12,398 nt of DNA, taken from the NCBI GenBank assembly GCA_017540065.1, contig JAFYBU010000058.1:1-12398 (forward strand). Reading direction: 5' to 3'. The position numbers were made by a program, and so were the translations under genes. Positions 1 to 6,216 of the stretch are shown piece by piece; within the stretch, counting starts at the first letter, position 1; each line of letters starts with the position of its first letter. Source of the stretch: Alphaproteobacteria bacterium (GTDB lineage Bacteria > Pseudomonadota > Alphaproteobacteria > CAAHEQ01 > UBA3637). The notes beneath the pieces are model-generated. The model was not told the origin of the DNA. It saw nothing but the letters and a program-made list of their open reading frames with translations, and ran no database searches.

Positions 1-2
1 CT

Positions 3-566
3 ACAGACTTGAAGCTGCGTATCGGGGATGATAATGTCTTCCGTGAACATTTTACAGCTCATACAGGTTCCGATGTGGATAAAAAAATTACCACTATCGG
101 TTCACGTAACTGGTTTTTGGTCGGTTCACATGTTGCTCATGATTGTATTGTGGGAGATGATATTGTGATGAGTAACAATGCCAGTTTAGCCGGTCACGTT
201 GTAGTGGAAAATCGTGCCATTATTTCCGGAATGTCCGGTGTTGTCCAATTTGCGCGTATCGGAGAAGGGGCAATGATTGGGGCAATGGTCGGTATCAATA
301 AAGATGTGATTCCTTATGGGATTGTGATGCGGGACGGTTTAGCTGGACTTAACTTGGTGGGATTACAGCGTGCCGGTGTGGATAAAAAATTAGTGATGGA
401 ACTTTCCAAAGCTTATAAGGAACTCTTTATGGGTGAGGGTGTGTTTTCAGAACGTTTGGAAAAAGTTGCTTCGGAATATACTGGTCATCCGTTGGTCAGC
501 AAAGTGGTAGAATTTTGTCGAAATCCGTCTAGAAACGGTATTCTGCAACCGGAGAAAAAAGCATGA
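3..566 (+). CDS. lpxA: UDP-N-acetylglucosamine acyltransferase LpxA, 3' part (5' end outside window)
   Basis: This is the cytoplasmic enzyme of the first lipid A step, transferring a 3-hydroxyacyl chain from acyl carrier protein to the 3-OH of UDP-GlcNAc. The frame is open to the left edge, so the N-terminal part of the left-handed beta helix is missing and about 187 residues remain. Hexapeptide-repeat character is clear (for example VGDDIVMSNNASLAGHVVVE). The conserved SHVAHDC segment lies near 126-146; its second histidine, at 138-140, aligns with catalytic His125 of E. coli LpxA. The C-terminal helical part (GLNLVGLQRAGVDKKLVMEL onward) matches the family. An in-frame TTG at 9 is not a real start, because the family sequence continues upstream of it. 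The stop overlaps the lpxI start as ATGA, which implies translational coupling. Identification is very secure. Confidence 0.96.
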   Translation, partial: TDLKLRIGDDNVFREHFTAHTGSDVDKKITTIGSRNWFLVGSHVAHDCIVGDDIVMSNNASLAGHVVVENRAIISGMSGVVQFARIGEGAMIGAMVGINKDVIPYGIVMRDGLAGLNLVGLQRAGVDKKLVMELSKAYKELFMGEGVFSERLEKVASEYTGHPLVSKVVEFCRNPSRNGILQPEKKA

Positions 567-1378
567 AAAAATTAGGGATTATTGCCGGTTCTGGTGCTTT
601 ACCGCATGCTTTAATAGAAGCATGTGAACGTATGAATCGTCCGTTTTTTGTCTTGGGGCTTAAAGGTCATGCAAACCCCAAAGAATACGATAAAGCACTT
701 CCGATGGAATGGATACGTTTAGGGGCAGTTGGTAAGGCCTTCCGTTTGTTGAAGAAAAACGGTGTGGAAGAAGTTGTGATGATCGGCGCAGTCAAACGTC
801 CTTCATTTGTGGGCCTTTTCCCGGATTTACGTGGGATGAAAGCAATCGCACATTTACGCAAAAAAGCATTGGGGGATGATGGTCTTTTGCGTGGGGTTGC
901 CAAAGAAATTGAATCTGAAGGTTTTACGGTTGTCGGTATCGATTCTATCTTGCCTCATTTGTTGGCAACGGAAGGTGTATATACGCGTGAAGTTCCTTTG
1001 CCAAAGGATCAGACAGATATTAAACGCGGTGTGGAAGTGGCAAAGCTTTTGGGTAAGGCGGATGTTGGTCAATCTGTTATCGTTCAACAAGGTCTTGTTT
1101 TGGCCGTGGAAGGCATTGAAGGAACCGATCAATTGATTCGTCGTTCGGCTGATTTGAAACGTAAAGGAAACGGTGGTGTTTTGGTTAAAATTGCCAAACC
1201 CGGACAAGATCGTCGTATGGATTTACCAACGATTGGTCCTGCTACGGTTCAAGCTGTTAAAAACGCCGGATTTGTGGGTATAGCTGTCCAAGCCGGTGCC
1301 GTTTTAATCAGTCAATCCGAACAAACGGTAAAGTTGGCTAATCAGTTGGGAATCTTTATTGTGGGAGTTAAGGCGTGA
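563..1378 (+). CDS. lpxI: UDP-2,3-diacylglucosamine pyrophosphatase LpxI
   Basis: LpxI hydrolyses UDP-2,3-diacylglucosamine to 2,3-diacylglucosamine-1-phosphate (lipid X) plus UMP. It is the alphaproteobacterial replacement for LpxH. The 271-residue length is normal. The N-terminus carries LGIIAGSGALPHAL (residues 4-17), followed by the LpxI N-domain to about residue 130. The C-terminal catalytic domain shows VEGIEGTD (182-189) and DRRMDLPTIGPATV (216-229), then AGFVGIAVQAGAVLI. D220 probably corresponds to the essential Asp225 of the Caulobacter enzyme; that assignment is inferred from the motif, not from an alignment. ATG at 563 is preceded by GGAGA at 551-555 and overlaps the lpxA stop by 4 bases. 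Its own stop overlaps the lpxB GTG start. The lpxA-lpxI-lpxB order is the standard alphaproteobacterial arrangement and confirms the call. Confidence 0.96.
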   Translation: MKKLGIIAGSGALPHALIEACERMNRPFFVLGLKGHANPKEYDKALPMEWIRLGAVGKAFRLLKKNGVEEVVMIGAVKRPSFVGLFPDLRGMKAIAHLRKKALGDDGLLRGVAKEIESEGFTVVGIDSILPHLLATEGVYTREVPLPKDQTDIKRGVEVAKLLGKADVGQSVIVQQGLVLAVEGIEGTDQLIRRSADLKRKGNGGVLVKIAKPGQDRRMDLPTIGPATVQAVKNAGFVGIAVQAGAVLISQSEQTVKLANQLGIFIVGVKA

Positions 1379-2529
1379 CAGTCAAAGTTTATTTGGTGGC
1401 AGGGGAAGCATCGGGGGATCTGTTGGGTGCCCGTTTGATGCGTGCCTTGAAACACCAAAAAAACGAAGAAGTAGCCTTTTATGGCGTGGGGGGAGAAACC
1501 ATGCAGGCAGAAGGACTGAACAGCCTCTTTGATATAAAGGATTTGTCCGTAATGGGATTTATGGAAGTTATTCCGTCTGTTCCCAAGATTTTACGTCATT
1601 TGAAAGAAATTATTTCGGATATCAAACAAATTCAACCGGACGTTATTTTGACGATAGATTCTTATTCTTTTTCTATCCGAGTTCATCAAGCCATTAAAAA
1701 AAATAAGATTGATATTCCGCATGCACATTATGTGGCCCCGCAAGTGTGGGCCTGGAATAAAGGGCGCACGAAAATATTACCGAAATGGGTGGATCATTTG
1801 TTTTGTTTATTACCTAATGAACCGGAATATTTTACCCCTTACGGTTTGCCGACTACTTTTGTGGGGCATCCTGTGATAGAAGGCGGGGCAGATAAAGGGG
1901 AAGCTCAAAAATTCCGCACGCAGTATAATCTGGATGAAAAAACACCCGTTTTAGCTTTGTTGCCGGGTAGTCGTAAAAACGAAATTAAAACACTTTTGCC
2001 CGTATTTATGCAAGTTGCGGAAAAAGTATCTGAAACACATCCTGATTTGTTTGTGGTTGTTCCGACGGTTCAAACGGTGGCCGATAAAATTACGCTTCAA
2101 ATGAAAGATTGGAAAATACCGCATACAATTGTTTTGGGAGAACGGGCACGTTATGATGCTTTTGCTGCCGCAAATGTGGCGATAGCAGCCAGCGGAACGG
2201 TCAGTTTGGAATTGGCTATGGCAAAGGTTCCGCACCTTATTGCTTACCGGTTGAATGCTGTGACGGCGTTTTTGGCAAAGCTGGTGTTAAAGATAAAATA
2301 TGTCAACCTGATTAACTTGTTACAGGACAAAGAAATTATACCGGAATTGTTGCAAGAAAACTGCACGGTGAAAAAAATATTTGACACAGCGGAAAATTTG
2401 TTTCAAAATTCACATCAAGATGTATTGCCCAGTTTGAAAAAATTGGGATTGAACGGTAATGAATCGCCTTCAGAAAAGGTGGCGTCATGCCTTTTGAAGT
2501 TAGCCGGGAGGGAAAAAAATGACGGATAG
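1375..2529 (+). CDS. lpxB: Lipid-A-disaccharide synthase LpxB (GTG start)
   Basis: LpxB is a peripheral membrane glycosyltransferase of family GT19. It joins UDP-diacylglucosamine and lipid X into the beta-1,6 disaccharide precursor of lipid A. At 384 residues it matches the family length. Motifs in order are GEASGD (10-15), a catalytic-region Asp at D95 in TIDSYSF, HYVAPQVWAW (118-127), GHPVIEG (164-170), LLPGSR (195-200), ASGTVSLELA (272-281) and INLLQDKEIIPELLQ. The usual form after the Asp is DSPDF or DAPDF; here it reads DSYSF, a local divergence although the Asp is kept. The start is GTG at 1375 inside a GTGA overlap with the lpxI stop, with GGGAG at 1363-1367 seven bases upstream. The last 11 bases overlap the next gene. 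Confidence 0.96.
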   Translation: MTVKVYLVAGEASGDLLGARLMRALKHQKNEEVAFYGVGGETMQAEGLNSLFDIKDLSVMGFMEVIPSVPKILRHLKEIISDIKQIQPDVILTIDSYSFSIRVHQAIKKNKIDIPHAHYVAPQVWAWNKGRTKILPKWVDHLFCLLPNEPEYFTPYGLPTTFVGHPVIEGGADKGEAQKFRTQYNLDEKTPVLALLPGSRKNEIKTLLPVFMQVAEKVSETHPDLFVVVPTVQTVADKITLQMKDWKIPHTIVLGERARYDAFAAANVAIAASGTVSLELAMAKVPHLIAYRLNAVTAFLAKLVLKIKYVNLINLLQDKEIIPELLQENCTVKKIFDTAENLFQNSHQDVLPSLKKLGLNGNESPSEKVASCLLKLAGREKNDG

Positions 2530-3196
2530 GGCAATTTTATATCATTATCCTTTGGATCCGTTTTGTCGGCGTGTGCGCTTGACCCTTTTGGAAAAGGGGA
2601 TTCCTATTGGTCTTATTCAAGAAAAAACATGGGAAAGACGCCCCGCATTTTTGGAAAAAAATCCCTTAGGAACGGTTCCTTTTTTGGTGGAACCGGATGG
2701 TCATACTTTGTCCGGTGTCAATGCTATTTGCGAATATATCAATGAAATCAGGATGGTTCCGAATCTGTTGGGGGAAACACCGCGTGGCCGGGCTGAAGTT
2801 CGTCGTTTAACCGAATGGTTTGATACGGCATTTTATAAAGATGCGGTTTATCCGATTTTGTTGGAACGGTTGGTTAAGGTTATTCAAACAAAAGAAGCGC
2901 CCAGTTCCTATATGATTCGAGTCGGCCGTGAAAATTTGACCAAGTATCTGAAATATGTGGATTGGTTGGCAGGACGTCGTGCTTATTTGGGGGGGCGGTC
3001 TTTGTCTTTTGCTGATTTATCTGCAGCCGCACATTTATCTGTTTTGGATTATTTGGGTGAACTTGATTGGGGCAACATGCAAGAAGGGGCAACATGGTAT
3101 GCCAAAATGAAATCGCGTCCCACGTTTGCACCGTTGTTGTCGGATTGTATTGCAGGCGTTTTACCTGCAGAACATTATAAGGACTTGGACTTCTAG
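2519..3196 (+). CDS. Glutathione S-transferase family protein
   Basis: This cytosolic-type GST fold protein has 225 residues and no signal peptide. The N-terminal thioredoxin-like domain (about 4-80) has DPFCRRVRL at 13-21, with Cys16 where beta-like GSTs and related reductases carry an active-site Cys or Ser. It then has the cis-proline motif GTVPFLVE (51-58), with SGVNAICEYI in place of the more usual ESxAI glutathione-binding segment. The alpha-helical C-domain contains the fold motif LSFADLSAA (162-170). The C-terminus HYKDLDF is, from memory, typical of an alphaproteobacterial GST subfamily of unknown substrate. ATG at 2519 follows a strong GGGAGGG (2506-2512) and overlaps lpxB by 11 bases, so it belongs to the lpx transcript. 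A role in envelope metabolism is suggested only by position. Family assignment is firm; the reaction is unknown. Confidence 0.9.
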   Translation: MTDRAILYHYPLDPFCRRVRLTLLEKGIPIGLIQEKTWERRPAFLEKNPLGTVPFLVEPDGHTLSGVNAICEYINEIRMVPNLLGETPRGRAEVRRLTEWFDTAFYKDAVYPILLERLVKVIQTKEAPSSYMIRVGRENLTKYLKYVDWLAGRRAYLGGRSLSFADLSAAAHLSVLDYLGELDWGNMQEGATWYAKMKSRPTFAPLLSDCIAGVLPAEHYKDLDF

Positions 3197-3204
3197 GGGG
3201 AAAA

Positions 3205-3609
3205 ATGAAAAAGATTATCCTATTCAGTTTATTTTTTCTTGGCGGATGTTGGTTTGTTCAACGGGATGAACGTGAAGGACAAAAGCTTTTTTACTGGGAA
3301 CGTCCGAATACAGGAGTTGCATGGTTCGCCAAAGACCATAAAGAATGTATGTTAGAAGCAGACAGATGGCCTTTTGAATGGCCCGGTTGGCCAGGCAGAC
3401 CGGAAGAATTAAAACTTCGTTTTGATAACAATTCTCAAAATGGTGTTTGGGCCCAGTTTATTCCTTTTCCCGGTGCGATGCCGGTTAATGTGAATTATGT
3501 TCCTGCGGATTGGTCCGTAGATTATGATGATTATCAAAAATGCATGGAACGTCGTCATTATACGCAACGCAAACCGTCGCTGGTAAACTATCAGGTTTTC
3601 CCACAATAA
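3205..3609 (+). CDS. Small Trp-rich predicted lipoprotein, function unknown
   Basis: The 134-residue product starts with a short basic and hydrophobic signal peptide (MKKIILFSLFFLGGC). Its lipobox is L12-G13-G14-C15, so it should be processed by signal peptidase II and lipidated on Cys15. The second mature residue is Trp, not Asp, which does not argue for inner-membrane retention. The mature part has eight tryptophans, including a W/P/G cluster at 55-65. Two further cysteines, C48 in DHKECMLEAD and C113 in DYQKCMERRHY, lie in similar local contexts and could form a periplasmic disulfide. Such D..xC motifs recur in small proteobacterial lipoproteins. ATG at 3205 follows GGGGG at 3196-3200, 8 bases after the GST stop. 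I do not recognise a named family. Position at the end of an lpx operon fits an outer-membrane role, which is inferred. Confidence 0.85.
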   Translation: MKKIILFSLFFLGGCWFVQRDEREGQKLFYWERPNTGVAWFAKDHKECMLEADRWPFEWPGWPGRPEELKLRFDNNSQNGVWAQFIPFPGAMPVNVNYVPADWSVDYDDYQKCMERRHYTQRKPSLVNYQVFPQ

Positions 3610-3621
3610 TAAGGAGACAAA

Positions 3622-3999
3622 ATGAAACAACAAAGAAAACTGACAAAAAAAGAAAAAATTACTCAATTGGAAAAATTGGCTGATCGTTTGGAACGGATGC
3701 GTTTCGGTGATTATGTCACCAATTTGAATAAGACTTCCCGCTTGATTTGGTTAAATTTAGTGGCTGGTATTTCTCGCGGTGTCGGTTTGACTGTTGGGGC
3801 AACCTTAGTCATTGCCATTATCTTCAAAATTATTACGGCCGTTATCAGCATGAATGTCCCTTATTTAAGCCCGATGATGCAAGAAGTCAGACAAATTTTG
3901 GATAACCGTTATAATCCGACACGTCGTGGCGGAAATGCTTCGATGCACGAATCAAGTCGTACACATGAAACGGCTGCTGCTCCAAAAGGAAATAATTAA
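3622..3999 (+). CDS. Small single-span membrane protein, DUF5665-like
   Basis: The product has 125 residues. It begins with a highly charged, probably helical N-terminus (residues 1-35, rich in Lys, Arg and Glu). The segment LNKTSRLIWLNLVAGISRGVGLTVGATLVI follows at 35-64, split here as LNKTSRLIWLNLVAG and ISRGVGLTVGATLVI. A hydrophobic stretch at about 55-77 would cross the membrane once. The small-residue-rich GISRGVG / TVGAT segment resembles the DUF5665 family of small membrane proteins; I recognise this by pattern only. The C-terminal 30 residues are polar and probably disordered. ATG at 3622 is preceded by AAGGAG at 3611-3616, and the gene starts 12 bases after the lipoprotein stop. Its TAA overlaps the stop of the convergent ATPase gene. 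Function is unknown. Confidence 0.82.
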   Translation: MKQQRKLTKKEKITQLEKLADRLERMRFGDYVTNLNKTSRLIWLNLVAGISRGVGLTVGATLVIAIIFKIITAVISMNVPYLSPMMQEVRQILDNRYNPTRRGGNASMHESSRTHETAAAPKGNN

Positions 4000-5168
4000 T
4001 CCTTGAACATAGGCATACCGCGTTCTAAACGTGTTTTTTGCGTTTCCATAAAGGTGGCTAAGTTGATTTTTCCGTCACGAATAGACATTCTCATTTGGTC
4101 CGCCATGGCTGTATTGGGGTTGGCAAAAGCAAATTCATAATGCAACTTCAATGTTTCGACCCCTTCCAAACGTTGATAAAGCACTCCTAAAATACCGCGC
4201 GCCAACAAGTCGGAAACCAAACCTTCATCTAATCCTGTTGAAGCTGCATATTTTACCATGGAATTTAATGCATCTTCCACACCGTTTGCGTGAATTGTTG
4301 ATAAAACCAAGTGTCCAGAAGTTGCAGCCACTAAACACATACTGGCTGTTTCCGGGGTCCGAATTTCCCCGACCAATATGTAACGAGGTTTGGAACGCAA
4401 TGCAGAACGTAAACATGCTCCCCATTGATCATTTTCAACGGCTGTTTGTTTACACAATCCCAATCCCCCATTTTTGGCATGATATAATCCCCCTAAAGGC
4501 ATTTCCGGTGGGTCCTCAATGGTGTACAAAAATCCGCCGTCTGTATCCAAAAAACGTTTCATAATAGCTGATGCGGAAGTTGTTTTTCCTTGTCCTGTCG
4601 GACCTGCAAATAACAATAACCCGGCGGAACGCCCCAACGAACTCAAATGTTTGACAATGGGTGCTTCAAAACCCAGTTGTTCGATTTCTGGTGTGGTTGA
4701 TGGCATCTTACGACAGTTATATTGGATTCCATCATTTGTCATAATACGTTCGACACGATAAGAATCTCCTGAAAATTTAATAGCATAACTGGATGCTCCT
4801 GTAAATCCTTGTTCTAATGCTTGCTTAAATTCCGGCAAATCAGGGGTTTCAATGGGGGTTAAAGCAAAACGGGTTCTGATATCTCGTACGTAGGCTATAT
4901 CTTCAGGTGTATACCAAATATCAGCAAAAGGCGTTTCATGTAAATTTGGACCGCGTACAATACCATCTGCACTGGTTGTTGTTGCTTGATTAGAAAAAAC
5001 AGGAGTTGCTTTTACGGTTGTTTGTCCCGGGACAGCAATTTTTCCTTTTTCTGATTCTACAGTTGCACTCACGGGCGGATGTACCGGTGCGATAGGTTTT
5101 GTTTCGATTGGTTTTGCCTCAACTTTTTTTTCACTTGAAAGGCCTGGTAAAATAGGTTTACTGAACAT
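3996..5168 (-). CDS. PilT/DotB/TraJ-type secretion ATPase (type II/IV secretion superfamily)
   Basis: This hexameric AAA-like ATPase should power a type IV secretion or pilus-like machine from the cytoplasmic face of the inner membrane. In the 390-residue product, residues 1-72 are Pro/Lys/Thr-rich and probably disordered, and about 75-170 form an N-terminal domain. The motor motifs follow: Walker A GPTGQGKTT (189-197), Asp box YTIEDPPE (215-222), Walker B YILVGEIRTPETA (263-275) and His box GHLVLSTIHAN (285-295). The tetra-cysteine zinc motif of PilB/GspE is absent, and the size fits DotB, TraJ or PilT. ATG at 5168 is chosen because AAAGGAGGAG lies directly upstream. An in-frame TTG at 5222 would give 408 residues but has no such site. 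It is downstream of the ART-like gene on the same strand. No other secretion genes are in the window, so the exact system is undecided. Confidence 0.88.
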   Translation of the reverse strand: MFSKPILPGLSSEKKVEAKPIETKPIAPVHPPVSATVESEKGKIAVPGQTTVKATPVFSNQATTTSADGIVRGPNLHETPFADIWYTPEDIAYVRDIRTRFALTPIETPDLPEFKQALEQGFTGASSYAIKFSGDSYRVERIMTNDGIQYNCRKMPSTTPEIEQLGFEAPIVKHLSSLGRSAGLLLFAGPTGQGKTTSASAIMKRFLDTDGGFLYTIEDPPEMPLGGLYHAKNGGLGLCKQTAVENDQWGACLRSALRSKPRYILVGEIRTPETASMCLVAATSGHLVLSTIHANGVEDALNSMVKYAASTGLDEGLVSDLLARGILGVLYQRLEGVETLKLHYEFAFANPNTAMADQMRMSIRDGKINLATFMETQKTRLERGMPMFKD

Positions 5169-5170
5169 AA

Positions 5171-5180
5171 CTCCTCCTTT
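5171..5180 (-). promoter_or_regulatory. Strong Shine-Dalgarno that sets the ATPase start
   Basis: On the minus strand this reads AAAGGAGGAG and ends 2 bases before the ATG at 5168. It contains a full anti-SD match. It decides for the ATG at 5168 over the in-frame TTG at 5222 and ATG at 5201, since in those longer versions this site would encode Lys-Gly-Gly in the protein. Confidence 0.85.
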
Positions 5181-5226
5181 TTCAGGTGAATTTTGCCACA
5201 TTTTTTGAAAATAGTCCAGCAAAAAA

Positions 5227-6126
5227 TTATCTTGTTTTTTGTTTTTTGAAATATATCGATTGCGTTATTCTTTCTTGCGGAGAAAGAATTTTCTTTTTTT
5301 CAAAAAATTGTTTTTCTATTTGATCTAACAAAGCAGAATTAAGTGCGGGAACGGTATGTTCTTTTTCCGATAAATTTTGTTGGAAAATTTGTTCCGGACG
5401 GAAAACGATATAAGTTGTTTGATTTATATCTTCATGTTCATTTTTATAAGAAAAAGCGTCATATCCTTCTCCTTCAAAAAAGTGAATCATTCGCTGAAAA
5501 GCCACTTTTTCGGCTAAATCGAAAGGAATTTTATCCAGATTTTCTTTTGCGCTGGTTAAAAAAGCGGGAAATTCCGAAGGGGAAGATTCTTCCGCAGTAA
5601 CAGAATATAAAGAATCTGCCGACAATTCTTTTTCCAAATTTTCTTTTGTTTGCTTAAAAGGATCAACAAAGATAAATTCGGCCAACGCTTTTTTATAGGT
5701 TGTTTTTGCCCCGCCCACAACATCTCCTTCTAATCGTTCTGCTCCTGTTAAAAACTTTGACTTGGGAACGTATTGTTTGACAAACCAATTATGAAATTGT
5801 TCCAAAGAATGCTTTGTTAAATCGGGCATTTCCAAGATGGATTTTGCGTATAAATATACAGGATAAGTAAATAATTTAGGGGCATTTTTTAATTTTGAAA
5901 ATTGTGTAAGAATATTTTGTGGAAGTTCATCTGGCAAAATAAAAGGTTCAGGTATTCCCAATGCCTGATAGACATAATGCATCCCGCGCATTTTTGCGGA
6001 TCTTTTTGTCCCAAAATGCGATAACGGATAAAAACGTTCGATTTTTTCTACTGGTGTGGTATGAAAAAATAAAACAGGTCGTTTATATTCATCTGCCAAT
6101 TTCGTGTTTTTTAATTTGAATTTCAT
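5227..6126 (-). CDS. Predicted ADP-ribosyltransferase-fold (ART-PolyVal-like) protein, possible effector or toxin
   Basis: The 299-residue product has no signal peptide or membrane span. Three blocks resemble the ART-like domain of polyvalent and MuF-type phage or secreted toxins. LFFHTTPVEKIERF (19-32) followed by HFGTKRSAKMR (37-47) matches the family's HGT...F...HFGT..A pattern. PVYLYAKSILEMPDL (89-103) matches its YLxxxNPLxLxD strand. EGYDAFSYKNEHED (220-233) then TTYIVFRPEQI (237-247) matches its GYDGIxYxNExE..SYIVFxPxQI close. Candidate catalytic triad: H22, Y91 or Y93, and E230 or E232. The tail is Lys/Glu-rich. ATG at 6126 has AAAGGAGA upstream. The gene is visibly more AT-rich than the lpx genes and lies 58 bases upstream of the ATPase start, probably in the same transcript. 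The fold is inferred from motif memory; target, activity and secretion are unknown. Confidence 0.68.
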   Translation of the reverse strand: MKFKLKNTKLADEYKRPVLFFHTTPVEKIERFYPLSHFGTKRSAKMRGMHYVYQALGIPEPFILPDELPQNILTQFSKLKNAPKLFTYPVYLYAKSILEMPDLTKHSLEQFHNWFVKQYVPKSKFLTGAERLEGDVVGGAKTTYKKALAEFIFVDPFKQTKENLEKELSADSLYSVTAEESSPSEFPAFLTSAKENLDKIPFDLAEKVAFQRMIHFFEGEGYDAFSYKNEHEDINQTTYIVFRPEQIFQQNLSEKEHTVPALNSALLDQIEKQFFEKKKILSPQERITQSIYFKKQKTR

Positions 6127-6143
6127 TTTTTCTCCTTTCTTAA

Positions 6144-6172
6144 AAACTACAAAACTTTCTTTCTTTTTTCAA
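6144..6172 (-). promoter_or_regulatory. Weak candidate promoter for the ART-like/ATPase pair
   Basis: On the minus strand, TTGAAA (6172-6167) is followed after 17 bases by TAGTTT (6149-6144). The -35 is close to consensus but the -10 is poor (3 of 6). The start point would fall at the Shine-Dalgarno, which counts against it. A promoter must exist somewhere in 6127-6216, but this exact placement is uncertain. Confidence 0.3.
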
Positions 6173-6181
6173 GCTTTTATC

Positions 6182-6210
6182 TTGCGATTTTTACGAAAAT
6201 CGCTTAAAAT
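6182..6210 (+). promoter_or_regulatory. Probable sigma-70-type promoter of mfd
   Basis: TTGCGA (6182-6187) and TAAAAT (6205-6210) are separated by exactly 17 bases. They match the consensus hexamers at 4 of 6 and 5 of 6 positions. Transcription would begin about 6-8 bases after the -10, at 6216-6218, which is the mfd ATG (6217). The mRNA would therefore be leaderless or nearly so, consistent with the lack of a Shine-Dalgarno sequence before mfd. Confidence 0.55.
6184..6203. repeat. Perfect 8-bp inverted repeat within the mfd promoter
   Basis: GCGATTTT (6184-6191) and AAAATCGC (6196-6203) are exact reverse complements around a 4-base centre TACG. The palindrome overlaps most of the proposed -35 and fills the spacer to within one base of the -10. 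It could be an operator for a dimeric repressor, or simply a hairpin in the divergent region. It is not followed by a T tract on either strand, so it does not look like an intrinsic terminator. Confidence 0.7.
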
Positions 6211-6216
6211 ATTCTT

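Noticed and set aside
9..11. TTG as the start of the lpxA product
   Set aside because: The frame stays open to the edge and family sequence continues upstream, so the gene is simply cut by the window.
854..1207. A 117-residue open frame on the minus strand inside lpxI
   Set aside because: It lies fully within a confident gene, has no family resemblance and has low-complexity composition expected of an opposite-strand shadow.
4151..4564. A 137-residue plus-strand open frame opposite the ATPase gene
   Set aside because: The ATPase motifs on the other strand explain this stretch completely; the frame has no SD and no recognisable domain.
3996..5168. Calling the ATPase PilT or PilB of a type IV pilus
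   Set aside because: No pil genes are nearby, the PilB/GspE tetra-cysteine motif is absent, and the Pro-rich N-terminus is unlike PilT. Left at superfamily level.
6184..6203. Reading the inverted repeat as an intrinsic terminator
   Set aside because: No T tract follows it on either strand, and no gene ends near it; both flanking genes start here.
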